Below, in pieces: positions 1 through 9,600 of a DNA stretch of 31,118 nt. The stretch spans positions 1 through 31,118 of the forward strand of contig JBGPND010000042.1 of the NCBI GenBank assembly GCA_041487355.1, written 5' to 3'. Origin of the DNA: JAMXLO01 sp041487355 (GTDB lineage: Bacteria > Pseudomonadota > Alphaproteobacteria > Acetobacterales > Acetobacteraceae). The position numbers and the translations under genes are program-made. The notes under the pieces were generated by a model. It worked only from the letters and a program-made list of their open reading frames with translations. It searched no databases and was not told the DNA's origin. The stretch's first letter is position 1. Every line of letters begins with the position of its first letter.

Positions 1-27
1 CTGCCCTCTCCCGCAAGGGGAGTGGGC
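1..27. repeat. Partial copy of the short G/C-rich palindromic repeat
   Basis: The core CCCGCAAGGGG flanked by C/T-rich and G/A-rich arms (about 4-26) matches the centre of the copies at 8831-8866 and 11154-11194 (the latter on the opposite strand). It is cut by the window edge, so its full extent is unknown. It lies upstream of the dienelactone hydrolase gene and is apparently non-coding here. Confidence 0.6.
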
Positions 28-70
28 AAACGCGGCGACGCTCGCGCATGCGGAGAGACGGGACCCGTAG

Positions 71-97
71 GATGGGTTGAGCGCAGCGAAACCCATC
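71..97. repeat. Short hairpin repeat (GATGGGTT/AACCCATC)
   Basis: Perfect 8-bp arms, GATGGGTT at 71-78 and AACCCATC at 90-97, enclose an 11-nt loop containing GAGCGCAGCGA. Sequences of this general form (a GGGTT...AACCC hairpin around GCGCAGCGA) are common dispersed repeats in proteobacterial intergenic regions. It lies 33 bp upstream of the first gene, so it could end transcription entering from upstream; no U-tract follows. Confidence 0.55.
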
Positions 98-130
98 ATC
101 TCTCTGCGCCCGATCACAGGGAGAACAGCC

Positions 131-829
131 ATGGCAAGCATCACCATCGAGGCTTCAGACGGCTCCGGCAGCTTCTCGGCCTACCTCTTGGAACCGAAGG
201 CCAAGCCGGCCGGCACCGTCGTGCTGATCCAGGAGATCTTCGGCGTGAACCAGGCGATGCGCGACATCGCCGCCTGGGTGGCCGACATTGGGTTCATCGC
301 CGTCTGCCCGGACCTGTTCTGGCGCATCGAGCCGGGCATCGACATCACCGACAAGACCGAGGCGGAGTGGAAGAAGGCGTTCGAGCTGTTCAACAAGTTT
401 GACCAGGCCAAGGGCATCGAGGACATCAAGGCCACCGTGGCAGCCGCGCGCAAGCTGCCGGGTGCCAACGGCCGCGTCGGCACGATGGGCTACTGCCTCG
501 GCGGCCGGCTCGCCTTCATGATGGCCGAGCAGTCCGACGCCGATGCGAACATCTCGTACTACGGCGTCGGCCTGGACGACCTGCTCGGCGACCTCGGCAA
601 GGTGACGAAGCCGCTCGTCGTGCACATCGCCGACAAGGACGAGTTCTTCCCGCCGGAGGGCCGCGCCAAGGTGGTCGAGGCGGTGAAGGGCCACCGGCAG
701 ATCGCCTGCTACGTCTATCCCAACGCCGATCACGCCTTCGCCCGCGTCGGCGGCGTCCACTGGGATGGCCGCTCGGCCGCCATCGCCAACGGCCGCAGCG
801 CCGAGGCGCTGGTCGCAGCGCTCGGGTGA
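131..829 (+). CDS. Dienelactone hydrolase family protein
   Basis: A 232-residue cytoplasmic alpha/beta hydrolase of the dienelactone hydrolase (DLH) family, whose members open lactone rings such as dienelactone in chloroaromatic degradation; many homologues have unknown substrates. Visible family marks are Glu35 in QEIFGVN, the nucleophile Cys122 in GYCLGG, an acidic residue in ADKDEFFPP (about 168-170) and His201 in NADHAF, giving the Cys-Asp-His triad. The length is normal. The ATG at 131 was chosen because an AGGGAGA ribosome-binding site lies just upstream and the protein then begins with the usual first strand; an in-frame start at 77 would add 18 residues drawn from the upstream repeat. 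Its TGA overlaps the GTG of the next gene, suggesting co-translation. The substrate cannot be told from sequence. Confidence 0.9.
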   Translation: MASITIEASDGSGSFSAYLLEPKAKPAGTVVLIQEIFGVNQAMRDIAAWVADIGFIAVCPDLFWRIEPGIDITDKTEAEWKKAFELFNKFDQAKGIEDIKATVAAARKLPGANGRVGTMGYCLGGRLAFMMAEQSDADANISYYGVGLDDLLGDLGKVTKPLVVHIADKDEFFPPEGRAKVVEAVKGHRQIACYVYPNADHAFARVGGVHWDGRSAAIANGRSAEALVAALG

Positions 830-2637
830 AATTCGCTCTCTGGCTGATCCTGGCTGGTGCGCTGCTCGGCGTCTCGGCACGCGCGCAGTCCTGGGATGAC
901 TATCAAATCATCGAGTGGCAGCCGCGCAACGCGGCGCAGCTCGCGACGCTGAAGCGGCTCGGTGTCACCGCCGCCACGGTGATCGCCAACCGCGATGGCG
1001 CCGGGACGCCGATGGAGCGACAGATCGCTCCCATGCTGGCCAATGGTCTGCGCTGGTATGTCGAGAACATCGCGACCGACTTCTACGCGGCCTATCATCG
1101 GTGGTTTCCCGGCCGTCCGGTGAACTGGCGCTTCGTCGAGGCGCAGCGTCGCTACCAGCAGAACCCGGACGACGAAACGGCGCTGTGGCGTGATCCGAGC
1201 CTGGCCGATCCGGCGTGGCAGCAGAGGGTGCGCGAACGTCTGATGGCCACGGTGCGCGAGCAGTCACGCCATCGTCCGCTGTACTACAGCCTGGGGGACG
1301 AGACCGGCATCGCCGATCTGTCCGCGTTCTGGGATTTCGACCTCTCGCCCGGCTCGCTCGCCGGCATGCGCGATTGGCTGCGGCAGAGCTACGGCTCGCT
1401 CGACGCGCTGAACGCCGAGTGGGGCACCGACTTCGTCCGCTGGGATGATGTGCGGCCGGAGACGACGCGCCAAGTGATGCGGCGCACCGACGACAACTTT
1501 GCCGCCTGGGCGGACTTCAAGGCATGGATGGATGTCGCATTCGCGCAGGCGCTGCGCATGGGCACCGACGCCGTGCATGAAGCGGATCCGACCGCGCTCG
1601 CGGCGATCGAAGGCGTGCAGGTGCCGGGTTGGGGCGGCTACGACTACACGCTTCTGGTCGGCGCGGTCGACGTGATGGAACTCGATGATTTGCCACTGGC
1701 ACGATCGCTCAATCCGAGACTGATCACGCTGACAACGTCGTTCGGCGGCAGGCCCGAGGACATCCACGCCATCTGGCGCGATCTGCTGGCCGGCAGCCGC
1801 GGCCTCGTCCTGTGGGACAGCAGCAATTCCATCGTCCGGCCCGACGCGGCGCTTGGCGAGCGAGGGCAGGCCTATGCCAAGACCTTCGCCGAAATTCGCG
1901 GCGGGCTCGGTGCGTTGCTGATGGCGAGCGAACCGCATACCGATCCGATCGCAATCCTCTATTCGCCGGCGAGCGTCCGCACTCAGTGGATGCTCGAGCA
2001 GAAGCCGCGCGGCGATGCGTGGATGGCGCGGACTGCGGATATGGAACTGGAGGGCAATGCGGCCCGCAGTGCTATGTGGACTTACGCGCGTTCGCTCGCG
2101 CATCTCGGCTTGCAGCCGGCCTACGTTTCACCCGCGATGCTCGAACGTGGCGAATTGCAGAGCAGAAGCATCAGGCTGCTCATCCTGCCGCACGCGATTG
2201 CGCTCTCGCCAGGCGAGGCGGGCGCCATCCGTGAATTTGGCGACCGCGGCGGAACGGTGATCGCGGATCTTCAGCCTGGCGTATTCGACTCGCACAGCCG
2301 GCGCCTGGCACAGCCACTGCTCGATACCAGCATGGTGCGGATCATCGCATCAGACGACATACGCGCGCTCGCGCTGCATGTCGGCGTGACGCCACCGGTG
2401 CGGATAGACGCTCCGGATGCGGACGTCACGAGTCACATCTACCGCGACGGCGACAAGACGATTGTCGCCCTGCAACGCGACTTCTCGCCGACGGCGACGA
2501 ACGAGGCGGTCGTGCTCACCCTGCCGCAGACCGCCGAAGTCTATGATCTGCGGCAGGAGCAGAAGCTGGGGCACACTGATCGTGTGACGCTCACACTCGA
2601 CGCAGTGTCCCCTGCGTTGCTTTCACTCACACCGTGA
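826..2637 (+). CDS. Secreted GH42-like glycoside hydrolase (beta-galactosidase-like)
   Basis: A 603-residue protein with a signal peptide (hydrophobic residues 3-18, ending SARAQS). The N-terminal half resembles a GH42-type TIM barrel: the stretch from YYSLGDE through WDFDLSP, WLRQSYGSLDALNAEWGTDF to the WDDV region matches the acid/base region of family 42. The later part (ILPHAIALSPGEAGAIREFGDRGGTVIAD) resembles the GH42 trimerisation domain with its glutamine-amidotransferase-like fold, and the end looks like a small beta domain. The acid/base Glu is preceded by Asp (GDE) rather than the common Asn (NE). MELDD near residue 285 is a possible nucleophile region. The GTG start overlaps the upstream stop as GTGA, and the signal peptide begins exactly there. 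Export would place it in the periplasm or outside. The sugar substrate is unknown; beta-galactosidase activity is only inferred. Confidence 0.75.
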   Translation: MKFALWLILAGALLGVSARAQSWDDYQIIEWQPRNAAQLATLKRLGVTAATVIANRDGAGTPMERQIAPMLANGLRWYVENIATDFYAAYHRWFPGRPVNWRFVEAQRRYQQNPDDETALWRDPSLADPAWQQRVRERLMATVREQSRHRPLYYSLGDETGIADLSAFWDFDLSPGSLAGMRDWLRQSYGSLDALNAEWGTDFVRWDDVRPETTRQVMRRTDDNFAAWADFKAWMDVAFAQALRMGTDAVHEADPTALAAIEGVQVPGWGGYDYTLLVGAVDVMELDDLPLARSLNPRLITLTTSFGGRPEDIHAIWRDLLAGSRGLVLWDSSNSIVRPDAALGERGQAYAKTFAEIRGGLGALLMASEPHTDPIAILYSPASVRTQWMLEQKPRGDAWMARTADMELEGNAARSAMWTYARSLAHLGLQPAYVSPAMLERGELQSRSIRLLILPHAIALSPGEAGAIREFGDRGGTVIADLQPGVFDSHSRRLAQPLLDTSMVRIIASDDIRALALHVGVTPPVRIDAPDADVTSHIYRDGDKTIVALQRDFSPTATNEAVVLTLPQTAEVYDLRQEQKLGHTDRVTLTLDAVSPALLSLTP

Positions 2638-2643
2638 GACCTC

Positions 2644-2730
2644 TGTCATTGCGAGGAGCGTAGCGACGCGGCAATCTCGTGGAGCGTAACCGCCTGAGAT
2701 TGCCGCGTCGCTACGCTCCTCGCAATGACA
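2644..2730. repeat. Perfect 35-bp inverted repeat, probable bidirectional terminator
   Basis: The arms at 2644-2678 and 2696-2730 are exact reverse complements over 35 nt (beginning TGTCATTGCGAGGAGCG) around a 17-nt loop. It fills the 101-bp gap between the ends of the convergent glycosidase and trxA genes, where a long RNA hairpin could end transcription from both sides. It belongs to a dispersed family: a decayed copy lies at 13143-13213 and a lone half-arm at 20301-20317. No transposase is linked to it. Confidence 0.9.
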
Positions 2731-2738
2731 GTTGCGTC

Positions 2739-3065
2739 TCAGATGTTCGCCGAGATCCAGTCCTTCAGCCGGCTCTTCGGCAGCGCACCGACCTGGGTCG
2801 CGGCGGGCTGGCCGTTCTTGAACAGGATCAGCGTCGGGATGCCGCGCACCGCATAGTTGTTCGGCGTCACCGGATTGTCGTCGATGTTCACCTTGGCGAC
2901 CGTCAGCTTACCGGCGAACTCGGCGGCAAGTTCCTCCAGCGCCGGACCGATCATCTTGCAGGGGCCGCACCACTCGGCCCAGAAATCCACCAGCACGGCT
3001 CCCTCGGCCTTCAGCACATCGGTGTCGAAGCTCTGGTCGGTGACGGGTTTGGTATTCGTGCTCAT
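2739..3065 (-). CDS. trxA: Thioredoxin
   Basis: A 108-residue thioredoxin, the usual length, with active site W32-C33-G34-P35-C36-K37 and the cis-proline segment RGIPTLILFKNG. It reduces protein disulfides in the cytoplasm, taking electrons from thioredoxin reductase. The N-terminus MSTNTKPVTDQSFD is typical, and no signal peptide is present. It lies downstream of addA on the same strand, separated by about 50 bp, an arrangement common in alphaproteobacteria, so it may be read from the same transcript or from its own promoter in the gap. Transcription would end at the 35-bp inverted repeat just beyond its stop. Confidence 0.97.
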   Translation of the reverse strand: MSTNTKPVTDQSFDTDVLKAEGAVLVDFWAEWCGPCKMIGPALEELAAEFAGKLTVAKVNIDDNPVTPNNYAVRGIPTLILFKNGQPAATQVGALPKSRLKDWISANI

Positions 3066-3116
3066 CTCAACCTCAACGTTACGGTTGCGCAGGAGGTGGT
3101 GACCAGGGTCGGCAGG

Positions 3117-6100
3117 TCAAGCAGCGTGGCGCGCATGGCTGGGAGCATGCGACTCCAGCAACGCGTCCGGCAGCATGACGACCTGCGACGCCTGGGTCCA
3201 GACCAGCGCGCAGATGATGTCGCGGCCGGGGAATATGTCGCGCAGCACGGCGCGGTAGGCCGCCATCTGCCGCAGATACAGCACCGGCGTGTCCTCGATC
3301 CGCCTGGGTGGCCGACGATTGGTCTTGAAGTCGGCCACCAGCACACGGTCCGCCAGCACGGCCAGCCGATCCACCAGCCCTCCGACAACCGCACCCGCGA
3401 CCAGGCCGGTCAGCGGCACCTCGGCGCGGCTAACCGGTCCGAACAGCGGGGCGAGCTCCGGGTGATCGAGGATCGCCAGGGTCTCGGCCGTCAACATCTC
3501 GGCCTCGCCGGCGGCGAGCCCGTGCCCAGGCCGGTCGAGCCAGACGCGTGCCGCAGCGGCGCGACGCTCGGGTGGCAGATCGGGTAGGTGCTGCAACAGG
3601 GCGTGGATCAGCTTGCCGCGCCGGAAACGGTTGTTCGCCGCCTCACGTGCCGCCAATGGCGAAGCGGCCGCCGGCACCGGCCCGAGTTCGGCACCCTCCG
3701 GCCGGCTGGGGGCGAGCCGCTCCGGCCGACCGGGTTCGGCTGGCGGAGGTTCGGCGCACCAGTCGGGCGCCCTGCCGGCCCAGAGCGGCAGCTCGGCGCT
3801 CCGTTGCTCGATGCCTTCCATGATGCTGCGGTCGGGTTCCGCACGCTGTAGCGTGGCGTGGCGCCGCAGCTCGCCCTCCCAGGTGCCGAGTGCCTCACGC
3901 TCCGCCGGCAATTCGTCGAAGCCGCGCTCGACCAGCCGGTACCAGCACGCGTCATCCAGGCCGCGCCTGGTCTGCCAGCCGCAGATGAGCAGCCGATCCT
4001 CAGCACGGGTCAGGGCGACGTAGAGCAGCCGGTTGTGCTCCTCCATCCGCCGCTTCGCCGCCTCCTCGCGCAGGCGCTGGGCGGCGGCGCAGCGCAGTTC
4101 CCGCCGCGGCGACCATATCGGTATAGTGCGGCTGGTGGCCGGATCGGTGGCCCACAGGATCGACCCTTCCTCCGGCGGCAGCGACGTCGTGTCCGGCAGG
4201 ATCACCAGCGGCGCCTGCAAGCCCTTGGCGCCATGCACGGTCATCACACGGACCAGGCTGCCGGCACCCTCCGCCTCACGCTTCACCTCCGCGCCCGAGC
4301 GGCGCAGCCAGTGGAGAAAGCCCTGCAGCGACGGCGGGTGCATGCGGCCGTAGGACAACGCCGCATTCAGCAGCTCGTCCACCGGTTCGGCGGCCTCGGG
4401 ACCCAGCCTCGCATACAGCCGTGCCCGGCCGCCGAGCGGGCCGAGCGCCTCGGCGAACAGGGCGTGCGGCGAAACGTAGTCGACGCGCGAGAGCAGGGAG
4501 GCGAAGAACGCCCAGGCCGCCTGCCAATCCGGCCGCTCGTCTGCCCGCGCACGCAGCGTTTCCCACAGAGGACCGCTCCGCCCGATCGCGAGGCCCATCA
4601 GGCTGTCGTCCGACAGCCCCCCGAGCGGGCTGGTCAGCAGGCAGGCGAAGGTCAGGTCATCCTGCGGCAGCAGCAGCGAGTCGGCGAGCGCCATCAGGTC
4701 CTGCACCGCCGGCTGCTCGGTCAGCATCAGCCGGTCCAGCCCCGCCACCGGCACGCCGTGCGACTTCAATGCCCGCACCAGGGCGCGGCCGAAGTCGTTC
4801 CGTCTTCGGACCAGCACCATCACGTCGCCCGGGGCGAGCTTTCGCCCCTTGCTCTCGAGCATCACGCCGCCAATGGCGTCGGCGATCCATCGCGCCAATG
4901 TCTCCGCCAGATGCTGCGGCGCCGAGGTCAGGCCCTGGTTCTGCTCCGGCACCGTCCACGGCAACGGCTCGAGCGCATCGGGCAGCGGCGCGAGCGGCCA
5001 GAGCTCCACCGCGCCGGCATGGTCCGCGCGGTCGGCGTAGTGGGTGAGCGCCTGCCCCGGTTCCACGACGCCGGCGGCGGCGGTCGGATTGGCGAACACA
5101 CGGTCCACCAGCTCCAGCACCGGCCGCGTCGAGCGGAACGACACGTCGAGCTTCGCCTCGCGCCAGGGCTTGCCCGCCGCTATCACCCGTGCGGCGAGAC
5201 GCTTGTGCGAGCGGTCGAATTCCTCGGTGTCGGCGCCCTGGAACGAGTAGATCGACTGCTTGCGGTCGCCGACGGCGAACACGGTGCGATCGGCCTCGTG
5301 CGCCGCCTCGCCGGCGAAGAATTCCGCGGTCAGCGCATGCGCGATGCGCCACTGCGCCGGGGCGGTGTCCTGCACCTCGTCCAGCAGCAGGTGATCGAGC
5401 CCGCCGTCCAGCTTGTACAGCACCCAGGCGGCGCCGGGATCGACCAGAAGGTGCGACGTCCGGCCGATCAGGTCATCGTAGTCGAGCAGGCCCGACGCCT
5501 CCTTGTGCTCCGCATAAGCGGACAAAACCGGCGCGGCGAGGGTCAGCAACGCGGCGGACACCGCGGCCACGCGCAGCGCCAGGCGGGCGTCGATCACGTC
5601 GAGGATGCGGTCGCATTCGGTGAGGAAGCAGCGCGCGAGATCGGGATGCGCATCGGTCACCGCCTTGCTGACGAACCCGCTGGCGGCGCGCGGCTTGGCT
5701 TCCTTGGTCAGGAACTCGTCGCACCAGTGCTGCCAGTGCTCGCAACGATCTGCCGCCGCCAATCCGAGCCAATCCAGGATGCGCGTCGCACGTTCGGCGC
5801 ATTGTTTGGCGCCCAGGCGCTGCACGATCAGCGCCGCCTCGCGCAGCTCGCATTCCGATTGCCAGTTGACCGCATGCGCGATGATCTCCGCCTCGCTGGC
5901 CGCGGTCACGCCGAGGGCGCGAAGCTGCGCCGCCTCCAGTTCCTCGCCGAGATCGAGCGCGCCCTGCAGCCGCGGGAGATCGGCCTGCAACGCCGCGACA
6001 TGCCGGCCGAACTGATCGGCCGAGGCGAGGCCGGCCAGCGTTTCGAGCGCGGCACGCAAACGCGGCGAACTGGCGTGCGCCAGCATGTTTTCGCGGGCCT

Positions 6101-6686
6101 CGGTCAGGGCGTCCCCGGCGTCGCGATCGTCGACCAGGCGGAAATGCGGCGACAGCGCCGCCTCCAGCGGGAAACGCCGCAGCAGCGACTGGCAGAACGC
6201 GTGGATGGTGCCGATTCGCATGCCGCCCGGCAGGTCGAGCACCTTCGCGAACAGCGCCCGTGCGTCGCGCAGCGTCTGCTCTGCCGGCTCGACGTCGAGT
6301 GCACGCAGCTCCCGCGCCAGCGCCACGTCGTCCAGCGTGACCCACTTGCCGAGGGTCTTCTGCAGCCGCACCGCCATCTCGGCGGCGGCGGCCTTGGTGA
6401 AGGTCAGGCACTGGATGCGTTCGGGCCTCGCCCCCGCCAGCATCAGCCGCAGCAGCCGGTCGGTCAGCAGCTTGGTCTTGCCCGATCCCGCCGATGCCCC
6501 GACGAACGCGGATACCGCCGGGTCGGAGGCCGACAACTGCTCCGCGTTGGCGCGGTCACGCGGAGAGGCCCCCCAACCCCGTCCCCGACCCTCCCCCGCT
6601 TCGCAGGAGAGGGAGTTCAGCGCCCCCTCTCCCTCGAAGCGGGGGAGGGTCGGGGAGGGGGTTGGGGGAAGGGGATCGCGGTTCAC
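3117..6686 (-). CDS. addA: Double-strand break repair helicase-nuclease AddA
   Basis: A 1189-residue alphaproteobacterial AddA, the UvrD-type helicase and nuclease subunit of AddAB, which resects double-strand breaks for RecA-dependent repair. Visible are Walker A ASAGSGKT (64-71), Walker B DEVQDT (D436-E437), VGDRKQSIYSFQGA, the late helicase motifs TVHGAKGLQ and LLYVALTRAEDR, and a C-terminal RecB-type nuclease (VDRL at D1106, then DFK with D1119 and K1121). The GTG start overlaps the addB stop as GTGA, which fixes the start. Residues about 5-39, rich in Pro, Gly, Arg and Glu, are encoded by a palindromic repeat (6570-6668) and have no place in the family; the recognisable AddA sequence starts near RDRANAEQL. 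A downstream start that skips the repeat would have to be a TTG (Leu51), which is less convincing. Partner: AddB, encoded directly upstream. Confidence 0.96.
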   Translation of the reverse strand: MNRDPLPPTPSPTLPRFEGEGALNSLSCEAGEGRGRGWGASPRDRANAEQLSASDPAVSAFVGASAGSGKTKLLTDRLLRLMLAGARPERIQCLTFTKAAAAEMAVRLQKTLGKWVTLDDVALARELRALDVEPAEQTLRDARALFAKVLDLPGGMRIGTIHAFCQSLLRRFPLEAALSPHFRLVDDRDAGDALTEARENMLAHASSPRLRAALETLAGLASADQFGRHVAALQADLPRLQGALDLGEELEAAQLRALGVTAASEAEIIAHAVNWQSECELREAALIVQRLGAKQCAERATRILDWLGLAAADRCEHWQHWCDEFLTKEAKPRAASGFVSKAVTDAHPDLARCFLTECDRILDVIDARLALRVAAVSAALLTLAAPVLSAYAEHKEASGLLDYDDLIGRTSHLLVDPGAAWVLYKLDGGLDHLLLDEVQDTAPAQWRIAHALTAEFFAGEAAHEADRTVFAVGDRKQSIYSFQGADTEEFDRSHKRLAARVIAAGKPWREAKLDVSFRSTRPVLELVDRVFANPTAAAGVVEPGQALTHYADRADHAGAVELWPLAPLPDALEPLPWTVPEQNQGLTSAPQHLAETLARWIADAIGGVMLESKGRKLAPGDVMVLVRRRNDFGRALVRALKSHGVPVAGLDRLMLTEQPAVQDLMALADSLLLPQDDLTFACLLTSPLGGLSDDSLMGLAIGRSGPLWETLRARADERPDWQAAWAFFASLLSRVDYVSPHALFAEALGPLGGRARLYARLGPEAAEPVDELLNAALSYGRMHPPSLQGFLHWLRRSGAEVKREAEGAGSLVRVMTVHGAKGLQAPLVILPDTTSLPPEEGSILWATDPATSRTIPIWSPRRELRCAAAQRLREEAAKRRMEEHNRLLYVALTRAEDRLLICGWQTRRGLDDACWYRLVERGFDELPAEREALGTWEGELRRHATLQRAEPDRSIMEGIEQRSAELPLWAGRAPDWCAEPPPAEPGRPERLAPSRPEGAELGPVPAAASPLAAREAANNRFRRGKLIHALLQHLPDLPPERRAAAARVWLDRPGHGLAAGEAEMLTAETLAILDHPELAPLFGPVSRAEVPLTGLVAGAVVGGLVDRLAVLADRVLVADFKTNRRPPRRIEDTPVLYLRQMAAYRAVLRDIFPGRDIICALVWTQASQVVMLPDALLESHAPSHARHAA
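6570..6668. repeat. Long G/C-rich palindromic repeat inside the addA coding region
   Basis: A near-perfect palindrome. The outer arms CCCCAACCCC (6571) and GGGGTTGGGG (ending 6667) run inward through CCCTCCCCCGCTTCG to an inner hairpin around GGAGAGGGAGTTCAGCG. It shares its core, in the same orientation on the + strand, with the copy at 16446-16530. Here it lies within the first 40 codons of addA, read on the - strand. It contains no stop in five of six frames. Confidence 0.9.
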
Positions 6687-9600
6687 GCCTCATCCCCCAC
6701 AGCCGCCCATTCAGCCACCCGGGCGAGCTGCGCATAATCGGAAAAACGCGGCGCGAAGCCGGGCTGCGGTTGCGACAGATAGCAGCGGTCCGGCGCGTCA
6801 TAGGCATCGATCAGCCCACACAGCGCCTCGCGCGCATCGGCGACGGCCGCGGCGATCGCATCCGCCCTGGCCTTGAACAGCGTCCGCAACTCGCCAGCCT
6901 GGAAGCCGCCAGTCAGGTGCCAGTAGGTCAGCTCTTCCACTGTGCCGGTCAGGCCGGCAGCGAACGCTCCGGCTTCGGCCATCGCGGCTTCCAGCAGCAG
7001 TTGCGGTGCCAGACCGGCGTCCACCTCCTTCTGGCTCGGCGGCGTTCCGGTCTTGTAGTCAAGGATCGCCAATCCACCGTCGCGCCGCCGCTCGATCCGG
7101 TCGGCCCGGCCGGTAAGCCGGAACAAGCCTCCCGGTCGTGCCAGCTCATATAAGCCGCTGACTTCCGCGGCGATCGCCACCGGCGGACGCTCGCTCCTGC
7201 GTTCCACTTCGACGCGCGCGACCCACTCGGCGATCCGCTCGAGCCGTGGCGCCCACCACGCGGCCAGTGCCTCGCGTAGATCGGCCTCCGCCATGGCACG
7301 CGCCATGGCGCGGCGAAGCTGCTGTCCGGCATCGGCCGGCCAGCGGATTCCGTGCTGCTCGAGGAAGTGGCGCAGGCCGGCATGCACCAGACTGCCGTAA
7401 TCCGCAGCGTCGGTCGCCTCCTCCAGCGGCTTGAGCGCGACCAGACCCAGCACGTGCCGGGCGTGGATCGCATAAGGATCACGCAGCCAGGTCTCGATCT
7501 CGGTCACCGAAAGCTTGCGTGGCCGCAATACGACCGGCGGGCACGGGCGTGGCGGCCGAACGGGCCGCGGCCCGTCAGCGGGCTGATCCAGTGCGCGCAC
7601 CCAGGAGGCGGCCGGATGCAGGGGCAGAGCCGCCCTCTGGCCAGCCAGCAGGGTTTCCAGCCGCGTGAGCCAGCGTGCCGGCACCACGGGAGCGCCGTCC
7701 AGGCGGCGCGGGCAGGACAGCACGACGGTCGGCGCGGCGCAGGCGCAGGAGACAAAATCGTGCGCCGCCTGGCCGACGATTTCCTCCGGCGAAGGCAGGC
7801 CGACCGTCGACCGCATCGGGCGTGACAGCCACGGCCCGGGGTCGCTTGCCGGCGGCCACACCCCCTCAACGAGGCCGCCCAGCACCATGACGTCCGCCGT
7901 CTGCAAGCGTGCCTCGAGCAGACCCCAGATGAACACGCGCGGATGCTCGGTCCCGTCCCGGCCGCGCAGCGCCCGCCGGCTGCGCACGACGGCGCCCTCC
8001 AGCACCGCGTCCAGCAGTCCGGGCAGCACATCGCGCCGCTGGTCGGGCAGCAGCGGCAACGCCGCCTGCACCTCAGCCAGCCTGGTCGCCAGGGCTTCGC
8101 CTTCCTCGCCGGCCCACAGACGGGCCGGGCCGGGCAGTTCGTCCGTGGCGGCGAGGCGTTCGGCCGCTTCGATCAGTGCGGCCAGGGCCTCCGCTGGTGC
8201 CAGCTCGACCGAGGCGGCAATCCGCAGCGTGGGTTCCAGGCACGCCTCGAGCCGCTCCTGCAATGCGACCGCATCGGGATCGGCGCGCCCTCGGTCGAGC
8301 GCGCGCCGCAGTCCGCCCAGGCCGTGGCTCGGCCGCGGGCCGCGCAGACAGGCACGTTCCAGGGCGCGCGCGGCGGCACGGCAGGCAGTGGGGGAAAGCC
8401 CGGCCGCCGCCAGCGGATGCTTCAGCAGCGCCAGCAGAGGCACGGGTGCCAGTTCCTCGGCGACCGCCCGGACCAGCAGGCGGAGGAACACCGCCGGCGG
8501 GGTGTCGGACAATTGCTCGCCGGCGCTGTCGTCGGCCACCACGCCGTAGCGCAGCAATTCGGTGGCCACCCTTCCCGCCAGGTCCCGATCGGGGGTCACC
8601 AGGGCCGCCTGCGCACCCGGCGTCTCCAGCGCCGCGCGCAGCACCATGGCGATGGCGGCGGCTTCCTCCTGCTGGTCGGCCGTCGAGAGAAGCGACAAGC
8701 CATCGATCGCCGTCGGTCCGGCGTTCCGCCACTCGACCAGGGCTCCGGCCGGCAACAGGGCGCGGGCGAGCGTCGCGCCGCGGGCGCCCAGCGCCTCATT
8801 GGGCAAAGTGGCGGTGGTGCAAAGGCCTCCCCCTCCCCCTACCCCTTCCCGCAAGGGTAGGGGGAGAATATCCTGCGCCACGGCCCTATCCTGATGCTCA
8901 TGGGGTGAAGCGGTCGGCCATGGGCGGACATCCCCGCGCGTTGCACCGAGTCCATGCAGTAGACGGGCAAGCCCGGCCTGCGGATGGGCGGCATCCAGCT
9001 CGGCCCAGACCTCTTCGGTCATGTCGGTGTTCAGGCCGGGCAGCACCACCACGCCGGTGGGCAGGCGGGCGACCACCCGGAGCAGACGTGCCACTGCCGG
9101 AATGCCGCCGGTGGTGCCCGCGACCAGCACGCGATCGACCGGCGGCTGTTGTTCCCAGGCGGCGGCCTGTGCGTTCAGCAGTGCCACCTGCCGCGCCGCC
9201 GGGTTCGTCAGGCCCTGCTCGGCCAGCCAATCCGGCCAGGCGCGGGTGACGATATGCAGGAATTCCAGCGTCCGCGCCCAATGCGCCGCGTAGGCCGGAT
9301 CGGCGGCCTCCGGCAGCCGCTCGGCGAGATCGATCTCCGCCCGCTCCGCCTCGTCCATCAGAGCGGCCAGTTCGCCGGCGAGGCTCCAGGCGCGATCGGC
9401 GGTGCGCGGCGCTCCGTCGGCGCCGCGCATCGCCAGGATCAGCCTGGTCAGCGCCGCCAGTCGCTGCGCCGGCTCCACGGCGGGCGGCAGGTCGAGCGCG
9501 CCGGCCAGGGTCAGCGGCGCCTCGTCCAGCGCGCCGAGCGCGGTGATGCGCGGCAACAGCAGCGGCCGGCCGCCGGATGCGCGCAGGAAGGCCTCGGCCA

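Noticed and set aside
3858..6737. 959-codon open frame on the + strand opposite addA
   Set aside because: The Arg/Gln/His-rich composition is a mirror of the GC-rich addA gene; it has no family motif, and addA on the other strand has complete helicase and nuclease motifs.
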